Shown here in pieces: positions 8,649-17,610 of a DNA stretch of 64,000 nt (within the stretch, counting starts at the first letter, position 1; each line of letters opens with the position of its first letter). The DNA is taken from assembly GCA_015069045.1 (NCBI GenBank), contig SVJJ01000006.1, forward strand, positions 56,503-120,502. Direction: 5' to 3'. Source of the DNA: Oscillospiraceae bacterium. Its GTDB lineage: Bacteria > Bacillota > Clostridia > UBA1381 > UBA9506. The notes under the pieces were generated by a model. It saw only the letters and a list, made by a program, of their open reading frames with translations. It was not told the origin of the DNA and ran no database searches. A program made the translations under genes and the position numbers.

Positions 8649-8757
8649 ACATAGGTAAAGAGATTGATAAATCAGCAAAACAGAAGAAAGAAGGAAGCCT
8701 GTTTTAACTGAGATAACGAGCAATAGGAAACAATAATATCAATCTCTTTAGCTGTGC
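8649..8757. repeat. Inverted-repeat element upstream of the 8382-8600 gene
   Basis: Arms 8649-8669 and 8737-8757 are about 85 percent complementary. The core TAAAGAGATTGATA and the outer GCTATCAAG resemble the element at 6926-7066, while the interior is unrelated. Confidence 0.55.
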
Positions 8758-8778
8758 TATCAAGTTATCATCTGCACC

Positions 8779-8803
8779 CGGCAGGAGATGTTTTCCCCTG
8801 CCG
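8779..8803 (-). terminator. Stem-loop after the SLH gene
   Basis: CGGCAGG and CCTGCCG form a 7-bp GC-rich stem 20 bp beyond the SLH protein stop. There is no U-tract, so termination would be weak. Confidence 0.4.
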
Positions 8804-8823
8804 AATACAAATTACCTTATGGC

Positions 8824-10758
8824 TTATTTTTCAAGTGCAGCCCAATCAGGATTTTCAGTAAGCTTAACCCAGCTTTCGTGAATACCATCAGCCTTCATTC
8901 TGTGTTCGTGGCTGTTTGTAGCTTCCTGAACTGCCAAATAGTACCATGCGTTTTCATCCATATTATCTACCCATTCAATCATACCGGGGAGCAGGTCGTC
9001 CTTGCTTTCCGGCTGACGTTCCAGCATACGGTTTACAAGTGTCATAACCTCTGCACGGGTGATATTGTCATCAGGGCGGAATATGCCGTTTTCACCGACA
9101 ATCCAACCGATGGATGCTGCTGCATTGATATAATCCTGTGCCCAATGTCCGTCGATGTCGGAGAATAAATCCTCGCCATCCCATTTAGCATCAGAGAATC
9201 TCGCTGCGATGGTTGTAAACTCAGCACGGGTAATAAATTCGTTAGGTTCAAATGTTTCTAAAGTTCTGCCCTTTACGATTTCGAGCTTGGCAAGTGTAGA
9301 AACCGCTGTATTGAACCAATCGCCTTCATTCGAGTCAACGAAAACATTTTCCTTTGTGTAGTTTGCATTTCTGATTTCTTCTGTCAAAAGACGGAAGAAG
9401 ATGGTTGCAACTTCAGCTCTTGTAATGTTTTCCTGCGGTGCAATTCTGCCACCCTCACGACCTACGATGTAGGAAACATGTTCTGTGATGAGAGAGGAGG
9501 GATGATGTCCGGCGGGACTGCTTGTTCCGGGAACAGGGCTCTTTGTCCAATTAGCATAAAGAGTTACATTTTCAATAAGTTTAATACTTGTGAGCTTATT
9601 TTTAAGCTCTTTGTCTGTATACCAGCCCTCAAAGGTATATCCGTCCTTTGCGTATGTATGCTCTGAAAGATTTACTGTTGTGTTTGCCGGCTTTTGAACA
9701 GTACCAAGTGTTACGTCGTCGGTGGTTTTGAATGTGATGGTGAAGTTCTGTGTGGTAGCACCACCGCCACCACCGCCTCCGCCACCACCGCCGCCTCCGC
9801 CGCCGGTAGAGTCGTTCTTGGTGAATTTAGCGTATACAGTAGTATCTTCTGTTAATACGATTTCAAGTACCTTTGCTGTCTTACTGCTGTCTTTATACCA
9901 ACCATTGAATGTATATCCGCTTTTTGTAGTAGTCTGTGTAAGTTTAATAGTTTCGCCCTCGTATGCACTGACTGCTGTTACAGATTTACCGCCGTCAGTA
10001 TCAAATGAAAGTGTATATTTTTCCTTCGGTGCCCACTGTGCAGTTGCGGTAACATTTTTTGTTACCTTGTAGCTGCTTCCTGCCGCAAGTGTTTCATCAC
10101 CGATTTTCCATCCGGTAAACTTGTCCTTTTCTCTTGTAGGAGCAGAACGAAGAGTAGTGGTATTGCCACTGATTACTTCATCCTTATAAAGCGTCTCACC
10201 GTCATCCACATAAGTAACGGTATATTTTTTTGCTGTAGGATCGGTTTCACCGATAATGATTTTAAGGTTCTTTTCGTTGATAGTAGAAATTTCACCTGTT
10301 GTATCGGTTGCTTTCTGAGCTTTTGTTTCTATTACGCTCCAAGCACCGATTTCATCTTCTAAAACTTTAAGCTGAAATGTTGCAACAAGCTCTTTAGCCG
10401 TATATGTTGCTTCGTTAATTGTGTTTACATACACTCTATGTTCATTGGTAGAATAAACTTCAAGTCCGCCGCCGATACCGGCATTTTTCTTTACAACATT
10501 GTAGCTTGCATCTACAAACTCGAAAAATTCGTGGTCATAATATATTTCGTTTTGTATTCTGTTTAATGTGATTGGCTCACCGCTGTCATTTTCAATAGTA
10601 AATGCAACGGTAACAATAGTGCCTGTCGGCACTGTCTGCTCATATTCATCATCATAAGTCAGATGATATGTAAGTGTGTTTGATGATGCTGCAAATACAG
10701 TTCCACACATTGAAAATATCATCACAAATGTGAGCAGAAATGACAATATTCGTTTCAA
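8824..10758 (-). CDS. Surface protein: cohesin-like, InlB B-repeats, SLH domains
   Basis: A 644-residue exported cell-surface protein. Residues 1-23 are a signal peptide ending in VFA. About 25-170 resembles a cohesin-type beta sandwich (VTVAFTIEN ... YYDHEFFEFVD ... LVATFQLKVL). Three InlB B-repeats follow (about 178-240, 246-312 and 338-404), each with the GYTFxGWY core, and a run of 15 glycines precedes the third. Three SLH domains (about 430-610, ITRAEVATI, ITRAEFTTI, ITRAEVMTL) would anchor it to the cell wall. It starts at TTG 10758 after AAAGGAG. It may act in adhesion or mating contact. The cohesin call is by pattern only. Confidence 0.85.
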   Translation of the reverse strand: MKRILSFLLTFVMIFSMCGTVFAASSNTLTYHLTYDDEYEQTVPTGTIVTVAFTIENDSGEPITLNRIQNEIYYDHEFFEFVDASYNVVKKNAGIGGGLEVYSTNEHRVYVNTINEATYTAKELVATFQLKVLEDEIGAWSVIETKAQKATDTTGEISTINEKNLKIIIGETDPTAKKYTVTYVDDGETLYKDEVISGNTTTLRSAPTREKDKFTGWKIGDETLAAGSSYKVTKNVTATAQWAPKEKYTLSFDTDGGKSVTAVSAYEGETIKLTQTTTKSGYTFNGWYKDSSKTAKVLEIVLTEDTTVYAKFTKNDSTGGGGGGGGGGGGGGGATTQNFTITFKTTDDVTLGTVQKPANTTVNLSEHTYAKDGYTFEGWYTDKELKNKLTSIKLIENVTLYANWTKSPVPGTSSPAGHHPSSLITEHVSYIVGREGGRIAPQENITRAEVATIFFRLLTEEIRNANYTKENVFVDSNEGDWFNTAVSTLAKLEIVKGRTLETFEPNEFITRAEFTTIAARFSDAKWDGEDLFSDIDGHWAQDYINAAASIGWIVGENGIFRPDDNITRAEVMTLVNRMLERQPESKDDLLPGMIEWVDNMDENAWYYLAVQEATNSHEHRMKADGIHESWVKLTENPDWAALEK

Positions 10759-10813
10759 AATTGCATTGCTCCTTTCAACGTTATTTCTTGCGTTTTATGC
10801 GGAGTATATAACG

Positions 10814-10853
10814 GGTGAAAGGCTTTCCACCGCCTTCACAGCAGAAAGCCTTT
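10814..10853. terminator. Stem-loop between the dockerin remnant and the SLH gene
   Basis: GAAAGGCTTT and AAAGCCTTTC form a 10-bp perfect stem just after the dockerin-like frame on the minus strand. No clear U-tract follows. Confidence 0.45.
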
Positions 10854-10864
10854 CTGTAACTTAA

Positions 10865-11068
10865 TTAGTCAACATCAGCAACAGCTCTTACATCAATTGA
10901 GTCATCTGTGTTGATAACCTTGTCCTTGTTGTAATCTGCTTTTAAGATGCTTATGATATATGCTTTTCTATCGTACTGATTGTTGTAGATACCGTTTGTC
11001 ATTGAGTAGTCGTTGACATCCACTTCTGTTTCTGAAATGTTGATATCTGCATCATATACGATAAGGTG
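10865..11068 (-). pseudogene. Dockerin-like C-terminal remnant
   Basis: A frame without its own start ends at TAA 10865-10867. It encodes about 67 residues ending with a single calcium-loop motif, DYNKDKVINTDDSIDV, matching DxNxDxxxNxxD of dockerins. The upstream part is missing and the frame abuts the end of the 11052-11951 gene, so a deletion probably fused the two. Its neighbour carries a cohesin-like domain, which suggests an original cohesin-dockerin pair. Confidence 0.6.
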
Positions 11069-11951
11069 ATTTTATGAGTTCCGTTCTCTCGGTTCTCAAA
11101 GACTGCATATAGCTTTCCTTTGTTTTAACATTTGGTTGTCCTTTGGTCTGTTCTGCAGAAAGCTCTGCACCTTTTGTCTGCAAAGTTTTATCTTTGGGAG
11201 CGTTAGTGTGCATAACCTCGTTATCAGCCTTAATCTCATCTGCTTGCATTTTTTCATATTCGGCTTTTGTTTTCAGCTTATTTTTTACATATTCCTTTCG
11301 GGCGTTTTGGGGAGCAGAGTTTGCGGCATTATCTGTATGCACAGATTCTTTCTTGCTTTTCACACCCTTAATTCTGCTCTCTGACGAGGTATGCCCGTCT
11401 ATGTAGCTCTCCTTTGTTTTAATGCCGTGAGCAGAGGTATCAGCCTTTTGTGATTTCAAATATTCTTCTTTTGTTTTAACATTTGATTTGCCTTGCTCTG
11501 TGCTTTTGCTCTCGGCTGAAGTTGTTTCCTTGTTGTAGTTATCCGCTGTTTTAGGTTCGTTATCAGCCGTTTTGGGTGCATTATCTTCAGGCGGAGCTTC
11601 CGGCTCCTTTTGAGCATCGGCATTTTCTCTTGATTTAACCTTTTCTCTATGTTGCTTTATTTTATTTTCAGCAAAGCTCTTGCCCTTATGATATGCAGTA
11701 TCGGTGGTAGTGTAGGCAGCATTTTCAACACTCTCGGCAGCTTCGGTATCTGCTTTTGGCGGTTGTGTTTGCTCTTGCTGTGTACCGAGCTTACTGTCTA
11801 TTGCTTTTTTTACGAGAGTGTCTTTCATCACAGACTTTGCATCTTTTACTGTATTTGTAATAGCTTCTTTGTCCTTAACAACAACCTTTGGTGCTTTGCT
11901 GACAGTTTTGGGAGAAGATGTAGGTTTGGTTTTTATATCCTTTTCGCTCAA
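11052..11951 (-). CDS. Hydrophilic repeat protein of the transfer region
   Basis: A 299-residue lysine/glutamate-rich protein with no membrane segment. It has at least four copies of a KTKExY repeat (VKTKEEYLKSQK, IKTKESYIDGH, LKTKAEYEKMQ, VKTKESYMQSL), probably disordered or coiled. It starts at TTG 11951 after GAGGTG. The last residues (SPYRI) read into the dockerin remnant, so the native C-terminus may have been replaced. It lies downstream of VirB4 and the GGDEF gene. The function is unknown. Confidence 0.65.
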   Translation of the reverse strand: MSEKDIKTKPTSSPKTVSKAPKVVVKDKEAITNTVKDAKSVMKDTLVKKAIDSKLGTQQEQTQPPKADTEAAESVENAAYTTTDTAYHKGKSFAENKIKQHREKVKSRENADAQKEPEAPPEDNAPKTADNEPKTADNYNKETTSAESKSTEQGKSNVKTKEEYLKSQKADTSAHGIKTKESYIDGHTSSESRIKGVKSKKESVHTDNAANSAPQNARKEYVKNKLKTKAEYEKMQADEIKADNEVMHTNAPKDKTLQTKGAELSAEQTKGQPNVKTKESYMQSLRTERTELIKSPYRI

Positions 11952-11966
11952 AGGTCATCACCTCGA

Positions 11967-12443
11967 TTATTTTTTATTTCTGTACATTTTCTGCTCACAG
12001 TATTTGATTAAATCGTCAATGGACTTATGCTTTTTATGGTTAAATACCGAATAACCTATGGAAGCATTTACTTTTAATGCTCTGTCCCTGTTTTCAAAGC
12101 TGATATAATCCATAAACTGTGATATGTAAGATAAAATGTCTTTGTCTGCAATGCAAACAAAGGTATCTTCGCTTATGCGGAATATATCGGCTTTTTCGCC
12201 AATGGTCTTTTTAAGTGTGTTTGCCACAACACATACCGCCTCATCTGCCGTATGCTGACCGTAGCTTTCCTTTATTTGCTTAATATCGGTTACAGTTGCA
12301 ACGGCAACAGTAATATTGTTTAGTACGGCTCTGCTTTTGCGGAGCTTTTTCAATCGTTCTTCATAGGAATTTCGATTGTAGGTATCTGTCATTGTGTCCG
12401 TATATGCCAAGTTAAATAATTTTTCTGTTATTTTGCTTTTCAT
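11967..12443 (-). CDS. Degenerate GGDEF-domain protein
   Basis: A 158-residue single-domain protein with the diguanylate-cyclase fold (AYTDTMTDTYNRNSYEERL at the N-terminus). The active-site GGDEF is replaced by SEDTF, so it should not make cyclic-di-GMP and may bind a nucleotide or protein instead. ATG 12443 follows GGAGG and is preferred to the start at 12455. It lies within the VirB4 operon, suggesting a link to transfer control. Confidence 0.75.
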   Translation of the reverse strand: MKSKITEKLFNLAYTDTMTDTYNRNSYEERLKKLRKSRAVLNNITVAVATVTDIKQIKESYGQHTADEAVCVVANTLKKTIGEKADIFRISEDTFVCIADKDILSYISQFMDYISFENRDRALKVNASIGYSVFNHKKHKSIDDLIKYCEQKMYRNKK

Positions 12444-12493
12444 AGTGTCCTCCATAAATTAAGGGCGAAGCCGAAGCTCCGCCCCAAGTTTAG

Positions 12494-12766
12494 TTAAATA
12501 TTGCCGACTTCCGACAGCCTTATTCTGCCGCTTTGCGATTTTTCAAAGGTCAGCCTTACAGTTTCGTCAAGCTCAACATCATTCAAGCCGTGATAATCAT
12601 TATCCTTGTAGGCAACGGCAATAATCTTTTTACCGCTTTCAAGGGTAAAATATGCAATAATGTTTTGCTTCTTGCCCCATAGCTTGAAATCAAGTATTGC
12701 AAGATATGTACCCTCGGCATCCATAAAACTGTAATCATCAAAATTTATTTTATATTCCTTTGACAT
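12494..12766 (-). CDS. Conserved ICE hypothetical protein
   Basis: A 90-residue protein rich in beta-type segments (MSKEYKINFDDYSFMDAEGT), with GGAGG before the ATG. It sits between VirB4 and the GGDEF gene in the same operon. No family with known function is recognised. Confidence 0.65.
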   Translation of the reverse strand: MSKEYKINFDDYSFMDAEGTYLAILDFKLWGKKQNIIAYFTLESGKKIIAVAYKDNDYHGLNDVELDETVRLTFEKSQSGRIRLSEVGNI

Positions 12767-12790
12767 TTTGTGTTCCTCCGTTTTGTCATA

Positions 12791-15127
12791 TTAACCCTCG
12801 CCGGGCTTCGTACTCATCAGCTTATACAATTCCGTATCTTTCGGGAAATCGTTTATAAATGGTACGATAGCACCGCCGACCTTAATTAAACCTCTGCCGG
12901 CTCCGGCATTGGTGATGTAGCTCATCTGTGTTTCGGATATATTAAGCAGATTTGCAAGCTCCACTCTGTCGGATGGCGCTTGATTGAGCATCAGCAAAAA
13001 TTCGCTGTTTGCAAGCATACCTCTTGCGGTATCATTTTTTAAGCAATCTTCAATGTTCTGCGTGATACCCGTGAGCAGACCGCCGTATTTTCTGAAACGC
13101 TTCCACGCTTTTAACAGGAAGTCAGCACTATACTGATTTTTGAAGAATAGATGTGCTTCGTCTATATACACTCTTGTATATCTGCCACGCTTGCGGTTTT
13201 CTATTACTCTGTTCATAATATTATCAAGAATAATAAGAAGTCCGATAGCCTTCATCTGTTCGCCAAGCTCCAATATGTCATAGCTTACAATACGGTTGTT
13301 TACATCAACATTGCTTTCATAAGCAAAGGAATTAAGATTACCCGTTGTAAACATTTCAATACATAATGCAAGGTCGTGTGCTTCGGGTTCGGGCTGATTT
13401 AAAAGCTCATCACGAAGCTGCATCAGAGTAGGCTCTTTGTCGCTTCTGCCGTTCATATAGTCTGCGTACACTCTTATACAGCAACGGTCAATAATAGATT
13501 TGTCCTTTGCACCGATACCACCGCCCATACGGGAATTACCATTTTTTAAGAGTTCGTCAAAGATAGAAATTAAAAGCTCAGATTTCATTGAAATTGGGTT
13601 TTCATCTTCAACATCTTTATTTATAGACATTGCGTTTATATGGTTAGCAGAGGAAGATGAAGCAGACATTTTTACACTTACACCGCCAAGATTTAATACA
13701 AGCGGAGAATACTCCCGTTCAGGATCTATGATGATAATATCATCATCTGTAAATATTGCTGCAAGTCCTATTTCGAGTTTTGAAGCGAAAGACTTACCGC
13801 TACCTGACACACCGAGAATAAAGCCGTTTCCGTTTAATAGCATTTTTCTGTTACACATTAAAAGATTATGGGATATGGCATTTATGCCGTAATACAAGCC
13901 ACCGTCATCTATAATCTCCTGCGTTTTATACGGCATTAAAACGGCTGTACTTTCGGTTGTTAGTGTCCTTGCTGCATTTATCTTCATCAAGCCATACGGA
14001 AGTACGGTGTTGAAGCCGTCCTCCTGCTGATATTTGAGAGTAGCAAAAGTGCAAAGGTGCTTTCTGCCGATAGAGAAAAGAGTTTCGGTGTCATTGTTAA
14101 GCTCGTCAAGGCTGTCTGCCACATGAACAAGAGTAACTGTAACAAACATCATTCTTTGATCACGGGTTGTTATATCATCATAAAACTCTTTAATCTCTTT
14201 TCGCATTTGCTCCATTTCATAAGGGATAGTTGCAGAAAAATTGTTATTCATATTCTGTTTCTGCTGCCATTTCGTAATATCGGTTTCAATACCGAGCAGC
14301 TTCTTTTGAATTTGCTTCACGGCATCATCTGTTGGAATTGGCTGAATATCTACCGATAACATCATAGAGCGTGAAAAGTCCGTCAGTTCCGAGAGCATAC
14401 TGTCTTTTAAAAATGACGGATATTCCTTTAAAAAGATAACTCTTGCATACTTATCACCGAGTATGATATGGTCTTTTTTAAATTCGATATTATCGGGGCA
14501 TATTCTGTCCTTAAAGGATTTACCCTTTGCCATTTCCTTTCGCATATCAAACTCAAATTCTCCGTCTGCTCCGTTTCTGAAAAAGTCATAAAAAATACGA
14601 AGCCTGTCTTTATATCCAAGCTCCGTTGTTTTTGAAGATAGCTTTGCAAAATCAGCCGTGAGGTCATTTCCCACACGGGCAAAGAATGTGCGTGATTCTT
14701 CGATATTCTTTTTTTCGCTTGCAACAGTAATCATTTTATCGTGTACGATATTATTACTGTCTGCCATTTTATCAGTAAAAATATCCTCAAGCTCGTTTGC
14801 ATATACCTTGTACTTTGCTTCATCATTGGGAGAAGCCAAGCTGAGTAATACATTTTGGCTCAGTTGCCTGTTGAATACCGTTATTTTTGCCATTGCATCA
14901 GTGGGCAAGCCGTTAATAAGGGCAGAATGTGCAAGAAACATTTGCAGTTGGTCATCATCGGAAGCAACGGCATAGTTTATATCCGAAAACATCCAAGTCC
15001 GTGAATATGTGTGTCCGCATTTGAAAATTCCGTCCTTATACAAGCGGTCAATCGGTATTGACTGCTGTACTGTCTTTGGAATTTTTCTTTTTTCTTTTTT
15101 TGTTTTTTTCTTTCCGAACAGGAACAT
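12791..15127 (-). CDS. virB4: VirB4-type conjugation ATPase
   Basis: A 778-residue ATPase that powers the type IV secretion channel at the inner face of the membrane. Walker A is GVSGSGKS near residue 440 and Walker B is VYIDEAHLFF, followed by the GLLTGITQN and RGMLANSEFLLML segments typical of TraE/TrsE/VirB4. ATG 15127 follows AAGGAGG. It overlaps prgI by 80 bp. It is full length with intact motifs. Confidence 0.94.
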   Translation of the reverse strand: MFLFGKKKTKKEKRKIPKTVQQSIPIDRLYKDGIFKCGHTYSRTWMFSDINYAVASDDDQLQMFLAHSALINGLPTDAMAKITVFNRQLSQNVLLSLASPNDEAKYKVYANELEDIFTDKMADSNNIVHDKMITVASEKKNIEESRTFFARVGNDLTADFAKLSSKTTELGYKDRLRIFYDFFRNGADGEFEFDMRKEMAKGKSFKDRICPDNIEFKKDHIILGDKYARVIFLKEYPSFLKDSMLSELTDFSRSMMLSVDIQPIPTDDAVKQIQKKLLGIETDITKWQQKQNMNNNFSATIPYEMEQMRKEIKEFYDDITTRDQRMMFVTVTLVHVADSLDELNNDTETLFSIGRKHLCTFATLKYQQEDGFNTVLPYGLMKINAARTLTTESTAVLMPYKTQEIIDDGGLYYGINAISHNLLMCNRKMLLNGNGFILGVSGSGKSFASKLEIGLAAIFTDDDIIIIDPEREYSPLVLNLGGVSVKMSASSSSANHINAMSINKDVEDENPISMKSELLISIFDELLKNGNSRMGGGIGAKDKSIIDRCCIRVYADYMNGRSDKEPTLMQLRDELLNQPEPEAHDLALCIEMFTTGNLNSFAYESNVDVNNRIVSYDILELGEQMKAIGLLIILDNIMNRVIENRKRGRYTRVYIDEAHLFFKNQYSADFLLKAWKRFRKYGGLLTGITQNIEDCLKNDTARGMLANSEFLLMLNQAPSDRVELANLLNISETQMSYITNAGAGRGLIKVGGAIVPFINDFPKDTELYKLMSTKPGEG

Positions 15128-15458
15128 TTGCAGTTACCTCCTTATATGCTTCATAAATATAGTTTTCTGATTTGTATGTGCGTACTCCCGAACAGATAAA
15201 TTCGCTGTAAATGAAAGCTACTACAAACTGTTCAAAGTTAAGTCCGTTATACTTAAAAAATCCTGCCGCCGCAAGCGGAGCAGCACATACAATACAAAGC
15301 CACGAAACAGTTTCCTTGTCAAGCACATTACGAAGTCCGAAATATATCCCTACAGCAGCACCAACGGCGGCTACCGAGCATATAAACTGTCGCATTGAAA
15401 GCCCGAAAAACAAACTTTCGTGGTAGTCCTTAATTTCTTTATTTATACGAATTTCCAA
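15048..15458 (-). CDS. prgI: PrgI-family mating-channel membrane protein
   Basis: A 136-residue inner-membrane protein (VirB3-like in position) with two hydrophobic helices at about 25-43 and 52-67 and a basic C-terminus (KEKNKKRKKKN). It starts at TTG 15458, 9 bp after AGGAGG. PrgI lies directly before VirB4 in Gram-positive transfer operons, as here. Confidence 0.85.
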   Translation of the reverse strand: MEIRINKEIKDYHESLFFGLSMRQFICSVAAVGAAVGIYFGLRNVLDKETVSWLCIVCAAPLAAAGFFKYNGLNFEQFVVAFIYSEFICSGVRTYKSENYIYEAYKEVTANVPVRKEKNKKRKKKNSKDSTAVNTD

Positions 15459-15471
15459 AACTTAAAACCTC

Positions 15472-16044
15472 CTATCTTTCAGGCTCGTTTCTTTTTGGCG
15501 GTGCAGGCTGATAATCAGTAGGCTTTCTGCCTTCGTGCGGATTAACAAAACCGATTTTATCGCATACCGACATTGTTTGATGTGTCAGCGGTCTTTGCCA
15601 AGCCTTACTCTTGTTTGCCCATACAAAACCATTCTTTTTTAATGTTGCTCTTTGTTCTTCGGAGGGGATTTCCTTAAACATAAGCTGTAAGCGATTTTTC
15701 GCAAGATTGACAACAGCCTCACCGCCCTCAAAGTGCCAGCTTCTAAAGAGAGTTTCCGGCTTTTCTGCAACTCGGTTCATCATTTTTTGAAGCATATCCA
15801 TAGTTTTTTTATTGTTCTGAAAGAATGTTTGCGGATACGGAAGCTCCTGACCTTCGCTTATGGCTTTTTCAATAGAAGTTATTGTATTTTCTTCAAGTCC
15901 GGGGAAGCCTTTAATCGTGCCGTTTTCTTTATAATAATCATTTACCTGTTGCATATAATCTTGTCTTTTCTTAATATGGTCGTAGTTTTCGCTCAGCTTT
16001 TCAAAAGCCTGAACATCTTCTGTTTTTATTACATCGTAATACAT
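15472..16044 (-). CDS. ICE hypothetical protein between VirB6 and PrgI
   Basis: A 190-residue soluble protein beginning MYYDVIKTEDVQAF. A C-terminal module (FEGGEAVVNLAKNRLQLMF ... KAWQRPLT) looks like the domains of large ICE polyproteins that describe DNA-handling accessory factors. ATG 16044 after AGGAGG is preferred to the frame start at 16077. It ends in EPER. The function is unknown. Confidence 0.65.
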   Translation of the reverse strand: MYYDVIKTEDVQAFEKLSENYDHIKKRQDYMQQVNDYYKENGTIKGFPGLEENTITSIEKAISEGQELPYPQTFFQNNKKTMDMLQKMMNRVAEKPETLFRSWHFEGGEAVVNLAKNRLQLMFKEIPSEEQRATLKKNGFVWANKSKAWQRPLTHQTMSVCDKIGFVNPHEGRKPTDYQPAPPKRNEPER

Positions 16045-16066
16045 AAACAATTTCCTCCTGTTAAAA

Positions 16067-16906
16067 TTAAGTTCCAAGCATTTCTTTGATTATTCGGTCA
16101 GAACCTTTGACAAGTCCTACCAAAACGAGCATATTAAAAATTACCTCGCCTATGTATTTCCATATCATAGTTACCGTTGTGATGCTTGTGTCAATGGTAG
16201 GTGTGCTTGTGGAAGCAAATGCGGAGAATATGATACACGCAAGTACAATTACTGCACCCTCAAGACATACACCTACATACGATTTAACAAAATGCTTGCC
16301 CATTTCCGATGTGCCTTCTCCGGCGAAGGAAGAAAGAGGAACGGGGGCAAGTGCCGTGTACATATATAGACGGAAAAATCGCCCATATACGCTCATTATC
16401 ATTATGAATGACATTACTGTTATGAACAGACTTCCGAGAATTGTTACAAGCCACAAGGGGATACTTGCCCAAAAGCCTGCATCCTCAACCGCCGTTTCAA
16501 TAGCTGATGGAAGCGATACGGATGCCGCACCTATACCGCCAAGACTTCCGGCAATTTCGGTTACAACACCGCCGCAAATTGTGTATAGGGCTGTCATTAA
16601 GTCCATTGCATAGGTTATAGCCACCTTTGCACCTACAAAGCGTATAAAATGCCGGAGTGCATATTCGGGCCGCTGAAAGTCACGAAAAGATGCTGTGCTT
16701 TTAAATACGCTCATAGCAAAAAAGAGGACTAACAAGCCATATCCGATAGCTTGTAATCCTCCGTTTATACCTTCAACAACAGACCATATTGCACCGCCAC
16801 GAAAGCTCTGCGGCGAAGTGGTAACTAAGCTCCATATTTCAGCCATTTTGTCATTCCAAGTGGAAAATGCGTTTTCCAAGTTGGCAACAATCCAATTATC
16901 GCTCAA
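16067..16906 (-). CDS. VirB6/TrbL-type polytopic channel protein
   Basis: A 279-residue membrane protein with about six hydrophobic segments, the family core (YGRFFRLYMYTALAPVPLSSF) near residue 190, and a charged end. It forms part of the conjugation channel. It starts at TTG 16906, 8 bp after GGAGGTG. In related elements it directly follows the Maff2 gene. Here the ToxIN unit and its terminator lie between them. Confidence 0.85.
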   Translation of the reverse strand: MSDNWIVANLENAFSTWNDKMAEIWSLVTTSPQSFRGGAIWSVVEGINGGLQAIGYGLLVLFFAMSVFKSTASFRDFQRPEYALRHFIRFVGAKVAITYAMDLMTALYTICGGVVTEIAGSLGGIGAASVSLPSAIETAVEDAGFWASIPLWLVTILGSLFITVMSFIMIMSVYGRFFRLYMYTALAPVPLSSFAGEGTSEMGKHFVKSYVGVCLEGAVIVLACIIFSAFASTSTPTIDTSITTVTMIWKYIGEVIFNMLVLVGLVKGSDRIIKEMLGT

Positions 16907-16930
16907 AAGTGTTCACCTCCTGTTGAACGC

Positions 16931-16960
16931 AAAAAAGCCACCACTTTTTACGGTGATGGC
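16931..16960 (-). terminator. Terminator after toxN
   Basis: GCCATCACC and GTGGTGGC form a stem with one mismatch, followed by six T on the minus strand. It separates toxN from the VirB6 operon. I see no new promoter between it and the VirB6 start. Confidence 0.8.
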
Positions 16961-16985
16961 TTAAATACTGAATATTATTTGATTT

Positions 16986-17558
16986 TTATTCTTCGGTTGT
17001 TTCTTCGATTATTTCTTCAACCGTTTCTTCGGGTTCTCCGTATTTTAAACAAGCAGCTTCAAGACTTTTAAAATCCAAAGTATCGTTAAGATAGTTTATG
17101 TTTTTATATCCTTTTGTCTTTTGATTATAGAGAACGAGAGCATTTTTTGCAATTTCGTCTTTACTTTTTCTTATACAAATCATTTCTTTAACAATAAGTG
17201 ATTGATACTTTTTATCAGGTTCACCATTTATGTCATACAGAGTTATGTGTTCACTCTTTACGGGAATCATATTACTTAATTTGATTTTACCGAGAAGATG
17301 ACCTTTATCGGTAACTAATCTCACAATAGGAATTATATTCTTTTTGACTTGTTTTACTCCCTTTTTATAAAAATAGTCATTAGCCTTTGGCGAAGAAAGA
17401 GGGGCAAAGTATTCAAAATCATTTATTTTCAATACAACACCTAAATACTTTCGGTCAGTTTTATATGTATTACCTTCCCAATACATCACCCGATTATCAA
17501 CATTAAATAAGTATTGAAGATAATCGGCATCAATCGTATATAATCTCAATCTTTTCAT
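16986..17558 (-). CDS. toxN: Type III toxin ToxN/AbiQ-family endoribonuclease
   Basis: A 190-residue RNase of the ToxN/AbiQ family. In this family the toxin cuts cellular and phage RNA and its own ToxI repeats, giving abortive infection or plasmid stability. The product begins MKRLRLYTIDADYLQYL, has YLGVVLKINDFEYFAPLSSPK, and S55-S56-P-K58 matches the active-site Ser/Thr-Ser-x-Lys cluster. A glutamate-rich tail extends past the usual length. The ATG at 17558 follows AGAGGTGG. The longer frame to 17630 would run through the ToxI terminator and is rejected. Three ToxI repeats lie just upstream. Confidence 0.92.
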   Translation of the reverse strand: MKRLRLYTIDADYLQYLFNVDNRVMYWEGNTYKTDRKYLGVVLKINDFEYFAPLSSPKANDYFYKKGVKQVKKNIIPIVRLVTDKGHLLGKIKLSNMIPVKSEHITLYDINGEPDKKYQSLIVKEMICIRKSKDEIAKNALVLYNQKTKGYKNINYLNDTLDFKSLEAACLKYGEPEETVEEIIEETTEE

Positions 17559-17582
17559 TTGACCACCTCTGAATATGACAAT

Positions 17583-17610
17583 AGGGCTGCTATACAAGAT
17601 AGACAGCCCT
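17583..17610 (-). terminator. Leaky ToxI terminator
   Basis: AGGGCTG and CAGCCCT form a 7-bp perfect stem between the ToxI repeats and toxN, without a strong U-tract. In type III systems such a terminator lets a few transcripts through to toxN while giving an excess of antitoxin RNA. Confidence 0.7.

Noticed and set aside
9762..9805. Poly-glycine tract as a phase-variation microsatellite
   Set aside because: The run uses mixed GGN codons rather than a pure short repeat, so slippage is unlikely.
12791..15127. Plus-strand frames inside virB4, parA, serS and the helicase as genes
   Set aside because: They have no ribosome sites or family matches and lie opposite well-supported genes. They are shadows.
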